64,000 bases of DNA. Origin: Perilla frutescens. Its lineage: Eukaryota; Streptophyta; Magnoliopsida; Lamiales; Lamiaceae. Under the pieces are notes generated by a model, which was not told the DNA's origin, searched no databases, and saw only the letters and a list, made by a program, of their open reading frames with translations. This document shows positions 57,498-64,000 of this stretch, piece by piece (positions within the stretch are counted from its first letter, which is position 1; each line of letters opens with the position of its first letter). The stretch lies in contig BRKX01000009.1 in the NCBI GenBank assembly GCA_026008535.1, positions 47,117,001 to 47,181,000 on the forward strand, read 5' to 3'. The translations under genes were made by a program, and so were the position numbers.

Positions 57498-57905
57498 ACT
57501 GAAACTCATCAGTTCGGGTAACTAACTGATGAAGTGAATCAGTTCCGGACTGAAACTTATCAGTTCAGTTAATGAACTGATGAAGTGAATCAGTTCCAGA
57601 CTGAAACTCATCAGTTCGGTTAACGAACTGATGAAGTGAATCAGTTCCGGACTGAAACTCTTCAGTTCGGTTAATGAAATGATGTAGTGAATTAGTTCCG
57701 GAATGAAACTCATCAGTTCGATTAACAAACTTATGAAGTGAATCAGTTCCGGACTGAAACTCATCAGTTCGGTTAACTAACTGATGAAGTGAATCAGTTC
57801 CGGACTGAAACTCATCAGTTCGGTTAACTAACTGATGAAGTTAATCAGTTCCGGACTGAAGCTCATCAGTTTACTTAACTAACTGATGAGGTTAATCAGT
57901 CGACT
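57498..57905 (+). repeat. 51-bp palindromic repeat array, copy 2 (about 8 units)
   Basis: Same unit as at 56720, with two more copies, so the array has changed length since the 776-bp duplication. Confidence 0.9.
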
Positions 57906-59159
57906 GATTCGGAGTTTGTTTGGAGTTCACGCAGACGGCGCGCTGCGCAGTTTTGTTCAGCAGTTTCACCACCCTTCAGTAAAACGAGCATAACTCCCTC
58001 GTTAGACATTGTATTGAGTCACCGTAAATTTTACCAAAAACAAGACTTCCGTGGATTTCCAATGGTGTATGGCTTGTCCCCTGTACCCTAGCGAGTCAGA
58101 ACAGAAAATTTTACAAATATAGACGTTGTGCAGAATATTGTTTAATCTATGAGCTTAGTGTTGACTGTGTCTCTAGAATCGAATTGTGTTGGATGTTAAG
58201 GTATTATTGATACCTTGAATGATAATGATGTGTGTTGTAAGATGTTTAAGAGGTAGGGTCGAGGGTAACCCTTAAGCTAAGAAAAATTTAGAACGGATAC
58301 TAGGCCCTAATAGGCCTTCAATTTCATGTTGAGTCCAAACAACGTATTTGGTTCAACGTACTCAGTTTTATATTAACTCTTTGAAGGCAAGCCATCCAGT
58401 GCGAGATAAAGCGCGAGAAGGAACATTTTGCTGCTGTGCTAAAACATCGATGAAAGGTGGGCTTTCTTTTCAACGGACTCTTAGTCCAAATAATGATTTG
58501 AGTTTTCACTCACCCGCAGTTAAATATTCTGATGCAAATAAATTATTGTCATGCATAAAATGTTTTGTTTTGTATGATATCCTTATCCGTATTTAGTTAG
58601 CTCGCAAGGGGCTTTCTAACTGTTAAATCGATCAGGCCTCGTGCTAACTTAGCGTGTTAACCGAGGTTAGTGTACACTTGGGTCGGTGATATTAGGAAGA
58701 GGGAAAGGCTGAGCGGAGCTATTCCTGACTAAGACATCGACGATGCTAAATGTTCGTGGAAAAGGCTGAGCGGAGGTATTCTTCGGCATTTAGTTATGTT
58801 AAGCGTTCGAGGGAAAAGGCTGAGCGGAGCTATTCCCCGACGTTCGTGGAAAAGGCTGAGTGGAGCTATTCCTTGACTTTCAGTGGGATATGGATGATCA
58901 TACAACAGAAAAGAGCGCTCAAAAACAGAAAGTGATTTAGTAAAACATATGGCCTTTTTAGATAAAACCCTGTGTGTTTACTCAGATGCATGACAAGAAA
59001 ATCAGTGTTCAATTCAGTAAATATTTTTGGCAATGTGTTCACTGAGTACCCTTGTACTCAACCCTGCATGTTTGTTTTTAAATGTGCAGGTTGAGCTGGT
59101 GTGGAAGGAAGAAGTGCTGAGAGTGGAGTTCTCTTTAGTACAAGACTCAGATGACCTTG

Positions 59160-59161
<2 letters not shown>

Positions 59162-59228
<67 letters not shown>
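59162..59228. repeat. (ATT)n microsatellite in the 3' LTR
   Basis: About 22 pure units. The poly-Leu and poly-Asn open frames here are artefacts. Confidence 0.95.
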
Positions 59229-59523
59229 CTTTCTTTTGCTTCCGCAACTCAGTTATATCACAAGTCTAACATTTCAGCTTTTGTTCTGGACGAGTCCCAT
59301 AACTCGATCATCATTTGAGTATTATTATTATTATTCAGTCATTTGTGAGTACTTTAAATCGATGGGGAATTAGAGTTCTCAGACCAAAATATCTATCCTG
59401 GAAGATAGTAGTTCACTTCCTTAATTAATTATTTCCGGTTCGCGTCTTGATCCATCCTTCATTGAGGTCGAGTGTTGCCAATCACACTTTGTATTAATCA
59501 GATATTAATGTGGGGTCGTGACA

Positions 59524-60137
59524 TTTTACTTGCTTGTTTTCTCTTTATACCACTTCACTATCCACATAGTTGAACATGTCACACCACACACAGTTAGATT
59601 GAATCTATTAAGACATACAAAAAAAAAAATTAAATTAACCCCTAAAAAATAATTAAATTATAAATTGGACTACCTTCAAGTTTGGAGGAATATATACAAC
59701 CTAGCTATATATAGAAAATAAAACACGAATTAACACATAAATTAAAAATAATATATAATTTATATGTCTAAAAAATAAAATGAAATTATTATTTCTACTA
59801 CATCCATTCATATATTTGAATATGTTCAATTTATGCTGACCTCATGAGTACTGTTCGCTCGTGAGTTTGTAGAATCAAATATTGAATCTCAATTTCTTTG
59901 CCAACTCGAGTGACACGGATGAATGGAGCTAGCAATTGTTCCAAAAATATGCTTTTTAAAATCTTCATTGTAAAAAAATGTAATATTAATCTGATACAAA
60001 ATTTAAAGTGCTCTTCCTAAATTTGCATTTGAAGAAAAAAAAAGCGTAGGTAAGGATTGTGAATGTTATGAAATGCCATGTATATATAGCAACAAATCCG
60101 ATATATATAAAAAATAATATTATATAGATATATTGTA
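59524..60137. other. AT-rich spacer
   Basis: No supported feature beyond the Tekay-A flank. Confidence 0.5.
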
Positions 60138-60392
60138 CTACCTCCGTTTCGTTTTGATTGTTGTTTTAAGAGTTTTATTTTGTGTCAAAATGTTTGTTGT
60201 TTTAGATACCCTTTCTCCAAATTTTAACCCTACAAATATATGGAGAGAGAAAATTTTGCCAACTTTTTAGGAAAATATAAAAGAATAACATTTTATTTGA
60301 TATAGAAGGAAGGAATATATTAATCCAAAATATTAATTGTTAATTCTAGATTAAAATCCTTAAACAACATACATTATGAAACATAGGGAGTG
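60138..60392. mobile_element. Stowaway-like MITE (Tc1/mariner)
   Basis: Starts CTACCTCCGTTTCG after TA, ends GAAACATAGGGAGTG before TA: a TA target duplication and the CTMCCTCCGT type of terminal inverted repeat, 255 bp, AT-rich, non-coding. Confidence 0.75.
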
Positions 60393-60679
60393 TATAATTT
60401 TAAAATATAACTGGATATAAGTAAATAAATATTATTACCATAATTATATAAGATTGACTGATATATTTATTCAGACACAATCATGGTTACAAAACACCGC
60501 ATAGGATTTGGAATTCAAATTTAACTTTTAAAACTTTATCCTACCAAGATTCGCGCTAATCGATTAATTATCTCCTTAATTCATGCTTTAATTATTGCAA
60601 TGTTAAAGATATCTTATAGAGAAAAGATCATAATTATGGTATTGTGAATATATGGTTGAATTAAGATGTATATGGTAAA

Positions 60680-60712
60680 CTAGTATTACATCCCGTGCGA
60701 TACACAGACAGA
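60680..60712 (-). mobile_element. possible Helitron 3' end
   Basis: The minus strand reads CTGTGTATCGCACGGGATG, then TAATACTAG followed by T: an imperfect hairpin (GTGTATCGCAC), then about ten bases and CTAG, the layout of Helitron 3' ends inserted before T. The 5' TC end was not found. Confidence 0.4.
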
Positions 60713-61901
60713 CCGCAAGAGAAATATAAATAATATATATAAAATAGTTTATATAAATAAAATAATTAAATAACAGTAACATACTTAATAAAATTAATTA
60801 TAAAGTGCATGCAAAATATTCAAGTTTATTTGCTATTTTATTAGCAAACAACTCATATCCCAGAAAAATTTACATTTTTCATTTATTGTGCCTAATAAAA
60901 TAAATAGCATAATTGATTCACCTGAAATTCAATATAAAACATGATTGAAACCCTATATAATTTTAGGCACATGAGAAAAATTAAGAAGATAATGGTATAA
61001 CACATTAAAACACATATATGAAAATTATCATATATACATCTTCGTCATCCTTCTGACTGTGTCAATTGAAGTGGATATATAGGACTTCATTGATGGAGAG
61101 TTGTCACGACTTGAGCAATGTCATGATTAATTTAATTAATGTTTCGCCATCATCTTTTTTATTTATAAAGAATACCTCAAACTCCATCTTCAACATCTTA
61201 TCATTTTACGTCTCTTTACACACATGTCTGAATGTATTGGATTATATTATTTGATCTATGCGTAGTGTGAAATCAAACATTGATCCATTTTTATGTATAT
61301 GTACAGTATACATATGATCTTTAACTATTAAAGAACAATGTAACATAAAGAATTTGAAACATGTTGTACAAATAATTTGTTGGATAAAAAGATAGCATGT
61401 GCTCTTACATATTTAAAGCTCATTATAATATAAATCTACTAACTATAATAATTATCTATTTTGACATGATCTAGCATAATTTAAGTATCCAACAATCAAA
61501 ATTCTAAAAATTAGGCCGAAGTCTCGCATATAAATGAACGATCACATCCAATCTCATCTCATTATATCCATTTAAAAAGAACATATAGAATTAAGAATAT
61601 GCTCCTTTAGAATAGTACATAACTAAATATGTTCCATAAAAATACCTAAGTAATTCAAACTTCGAAAAATAAATACTTCATGTATACGATAAATAAGCAA
61701 CATTATAATTAAATATACAAATTAGCAATTAGTCTTAATAATTTGAATTGTATAAAAAATTAAAAAATTCGACACAAATATACAAACAAAACCTAAATGT
61801 ACTAATCTTTCCCAAGAAGATTATATATTAAAGAATAAGAATTATGATTTTATGAATCATCTACCAATGTAAAATTTGATAATATTTTAATCCACTATTA
61901 T
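60713..61901. other. AT-rich spacer, possibly Helitron body
   Basis: No protein domain. A 62-codon frame at 61066-61254 has no recognisable similarity. Confidence 0.4.
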
Positions 61902-63497
61902 TGGCACACTCGTCGTTTTGGTGTGCAAAATACACTTGCGGGAAAATGGTCCACAAATGCTTAATCTGCCCTCAACGGCTAGTATAGCTGGTGAAGACGG
62001 ATGTCGATCCCACGAGGAGTGTTTATAACCCTCTGTCTTTTCTTAGTTTTAGTTTGGGTCTTCAGTGTCACTCTAAAAACCTTGCTAATAAATTTAAACT
62101 AACTAAATGCTGAAAAGGAAATCATAAAAGAAAATATCAGTAATAAAAGTGCTCAAGTCAAAGCATCAAGTCATTCGGTAGGTATGCGCAATCCCGGGCA
62201 AAACATATATAATTGCCACTACTACCCGTTGTGCCAACACTAGCAGAAAGGTCAAAAACCAAATCCCTATGGCCAAATATGGGTAATTGTCACTTTGAGG
62301 GTTAACCGGTTATAGGAAATGGATACGATCGGCCACTCCCCAATCACTTCTTACATTATATCGTCTAGATGATACGATCGGCACCTAGGGACCTAACTAT
62401 ACAGGAACCTAAGGAGAGAATCACACAAATGTTTTGCAAGTATAGCAGCTTTGAGGGCAAAAGCGACCCGATTCTAGTAGGTTTGACACGGTCCTGTGCC
62501 TGCATATACTACTCAATCTCAACTACCAAGGCTGTCACCCCCGGACTTGTTACTATGCGGGTATCGAGGCATGGGTCACATATACACTCCCACGTAACTA
62601 ACAGTAGCACCAGTTAATCAGAAATGCGCGCTTTCATCTCCAACCACCCTTTACCTATGTCTAAGTGAAAAACAAGTTAAGATTGTGAACCCTTAAGACT
62701 TTAAAGTCCGATTACCTCATGCACATATTCTACCCTTAGACCATTACTTTGACTTGAACAGTGGATACTTAGCCACTAAACATAGATACAAAAGTAAAAG
62801 AATTAATAAAAGACATCTTACTTGGAAAGGAAATAACTCGATTAACTTCTGGGCCCAACCCCAGTTTTGCCAACAAAACAACTAAACTACCTGTATGCGG
62901 GCAAATCACCAGCTTCAGGCAGACAGAATATCCAGCAAAATAAACTAAGTACGAAAACGGTAAATTGTATCTTGAGGTGCAAAAAACTACTCTCCGGCAC
63001 ACCCCGATATGAAAACAGATAAAAGTATTTATAGCAACTGAATTAAGGCTTCAAGCAGCCCAGATTTCACCCACGCAGGGGCTCTTGCACTCCTCCACTT
63101 CATCACTTCATGCTCCATGTTCTTCCTTGATTTTAGGAGGGATAGCAACAAACCCTAGCGTCTTTAGAAACTTCCTGATGTCCCCACTTCCTTCCCAACG
63201 TGTGTAGACCTCCTCAAGACTCGGAACTGACCGCCACATCACCTCGACGTGCATAAAGGAGCTGTCCCGCGATTCTGTTGTGTAATTCTCGCAACAACTT
63301 TGACTGGGTCCTCGGTAGGCAGATTAGTCATTTGTGCCCTCAGCATAAATAGCACCTGTCTGTGCCTGTTGTGGTGGTTTTGTGCCCTCATCCTCCTGTA
63401 ATCAGCTTTACCCCCAAAACTATACTAGACTCTATACTAAACACTTAAAAATGGTGTAAAAAGATAAAGGAAAACGCACAAATTTGAGTCTTCATCA
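61902..63497 (-). repeat. Athila/Tat-like solo LTR (1596 bp)
   Basis: Plus-strand ends TGGCACACTCG and GTCTTCATCA, flanked on both sides by ATTAT (61897-61901 and 63498-63502), a perfect 5-bp target duplication. The block order (CGATCCCACGAGGAG near the left end, then a segment rich in A-runs and AACTAAATGC) parallels the Athila LTR at 43724. The minus-strand TATA box GCTATAAATAC (about 63026-63036) sets the orientation. The less AT-rich body holds only short unsupported frames. Confidence 0.7.
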
Positions 63498-63774
63498 ATT
63501 ATCTAATCTGAAATAAAGAAAATTTCATTAGAAGTTTAAAATAATACTTATTGAAAACATATATCATCAAGATTTTGCAATCTGAAATTATTCACATCAA
63601 GAAAATGATATAAAAAATCGATTAATTGAATAATGAAAATAAAATTAAAAAAAAGCATAAAAAAACTCTAGCATTACCCTCCATACATTGCATGACCAAA
63701 TATGAGTCAATATGATTTTGGCAAAAATCGGGATGTCTCACTTCTTTTCTCATTTCATGTGTGTGTATTTATGA
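63498..63774. other. AT-rich spacer
   Basis: Target duplication of the solo LTR, then no supported feature. Confidence 0.5.
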
Positions 63775-64000
63775 TGTCCCCACATCGGTGAAAGAATGAA
63801 TGTATGATCAGTATATATGTGGATTCAAGGATTGACTCTCTAATAATTTGGGAAAACTATTTCTTAGTAATTGGAGGACGGATATCAAGTGGTCGCTAGT
63901 GTAACCAGTTGTGTCGTCGTTTCATTAATGGACCCCACCCTTGTGGGCATGGGACATTACAAATGGTATTAGAGCCGACCCAAAGTGCGTTCGATTGGTC
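63775..64000 (+). mobile_element. TRIM retrotransposon, first LTR and primer site (runs off right edge)
   Basis: Begins TGTCCCCACATCGGTG, close to the common plant TRIM start TGTCCCACATCGG, and ends GGGACATTACA at 63961, a 187-bp LTR. TGGTATTAGAGCC follows at 63964, a tRNA-Met primer site with one change from TGGTATCAGAGCC. Small LTR size and position fit a TRIM; a larger element cannot be excluded because the rest is outside. Confidence 0.65.

Larger units (their letters stand above)
56545..58200 (+). repeat. 776-bp tandem duplication inside the 3' LTR
   Basis: Copy 1 begins AAGGTATTTTCAAAAATCATG at 56544, copy 2 at 57320. The end of copy 2 reads GGATGTTAAGGTATTATTG, so the breakpoints share AAGGTATT. 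Each copy contains a TATA-like box, the 51-bp array and the GGCAGTTTCACC region. Confidence 0.9.
25616..59523 (+). mobile_element. Tekay-clade Ty3/gypsy element (Tekay-A), interrupted by Tekay-B
   Basis: 5' LTR 25616-48206 (split), primer site 48210, structured leader, extra open frame, gag, pol with chromodomain, polypurine tract 55457-55469, 3' LTR 55470-59523. The order protease-RT-RNaseH-integrase-chromodomain and the long LTRs place it in the Tekay (Del) chromoviruses. Flanks TTTTG (25611-25615) and TTTTA (59524-59528) agree at four of five positions. Without the 19.3-kb insertion the element is about 14.6 kb. Stops and frameshifts make it inactive. Confidence 0.9.
55470..59523 (+). repeat. 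Tekay-A 3' LTR (4054 bp, internally duplicated)
   Basis: TGTAATACCTCGTAAATT ... GGGGTCGTGACA. About 0.8 kb longer than the 5' LTR because a 776-bp segment is present twice. TATA-like CTATATAAAC at 56568-56577 and again at 57343-57352. Four GGCTGAGCGGAGCTATTC-like words at 58707-58872. Confidence 0.92.

Noticed and set aside
56746..57764. Repetitive protein with SFSPELIHFI units on the minus strand
   Set aside because: Antisense translation of the 51-bp LTR repeat, whose length (17 codons) keeps the frame open; no start context or other copy supports a gene.
59014..59269. Poly-Asn and poly-Leu frames on the two strands
   Set aside because: Same (ATT)n repeat in the 3' LTR.

Overview
This is nuclear DNA of a flowering plant, almost certainly a eudicot. 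The evidence is long AT-rich spacers, Ty3/gypsy Tekay and Athila elements, a Ty1/copia element, CACTA elements, Stowaway and long-TIR MITEs, a tRNA-derived SINE, a TRIM, and one intron-less berberine-bridge-enzyme-like (BBE-like) gene. A Lamiales or other asterid source is a guess only. The window is roughly three-quarters transposon, and only one host gene looks intact.

Layout. 1-3725: 5' part (LTR, tRNA-Met primer site, broken gag) of a minus-strand copia element running off the left edge. 3734-4892: broken FAR1-RELATED SEQUENCE-type gene, minus strand. 5515-5830: direct tandem duplication. 7323-7400: C-terminal relic of a second BBE-like gene. 7583-9229: intact BBE-like gene, minus strand. 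9365-11971: AT-rich spacer. 11972-20220: a minus-strand Tekay-type LTR (Tekay-C) broken up by an Athila-type solo LTR (12999-14921) and a non-autonomous CACTA element (15374-18723); its polypurine tract and a decayed pol tail follow to about 20640. 20641-25615: spacer with a MITE, a CACTA subterminal array and a SINE.

25616-59523 is one nested block. Tekay-A (plus strand) has its 5' LTR split by Tekay-B (minus strand, 27020-46357, TSD GTTCC). The 5' LTR of Tekay-B was in turn hit by an Athila element (38093-45549), whose 3' end and 3' LTR are gone. 59524-64000 holds a Stowaway MITE, a possible Helitron end, an Athila/Tat-like solo LTR (61902-63497, TSD ATTAT) and the first LTR of a TRIM at the right edge.

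The most unusual content is in the two Tekay elements. Between primer site and gag each carries about 2.5 kb with (i) an array of GCCATT...AATGGC hairpins, (ii) an array of about eight hairpins whose stems differ but whose 7-nt loop is conserved (TYAGYGT-like), with pairing kept in both copies, and (iii) an extra open frame of about 265 codons upstream of gag that I do not recognise. The LTR carries further palindromic repeats. Both copies share an in-frame UAG between gag and protease and a UGA in integrase, while most other stops are private C-to-T or G-to-A changes typical of decay of methylated cytosines. All statements about similarity come from reading the sequence by eye; no search or folding program was run.
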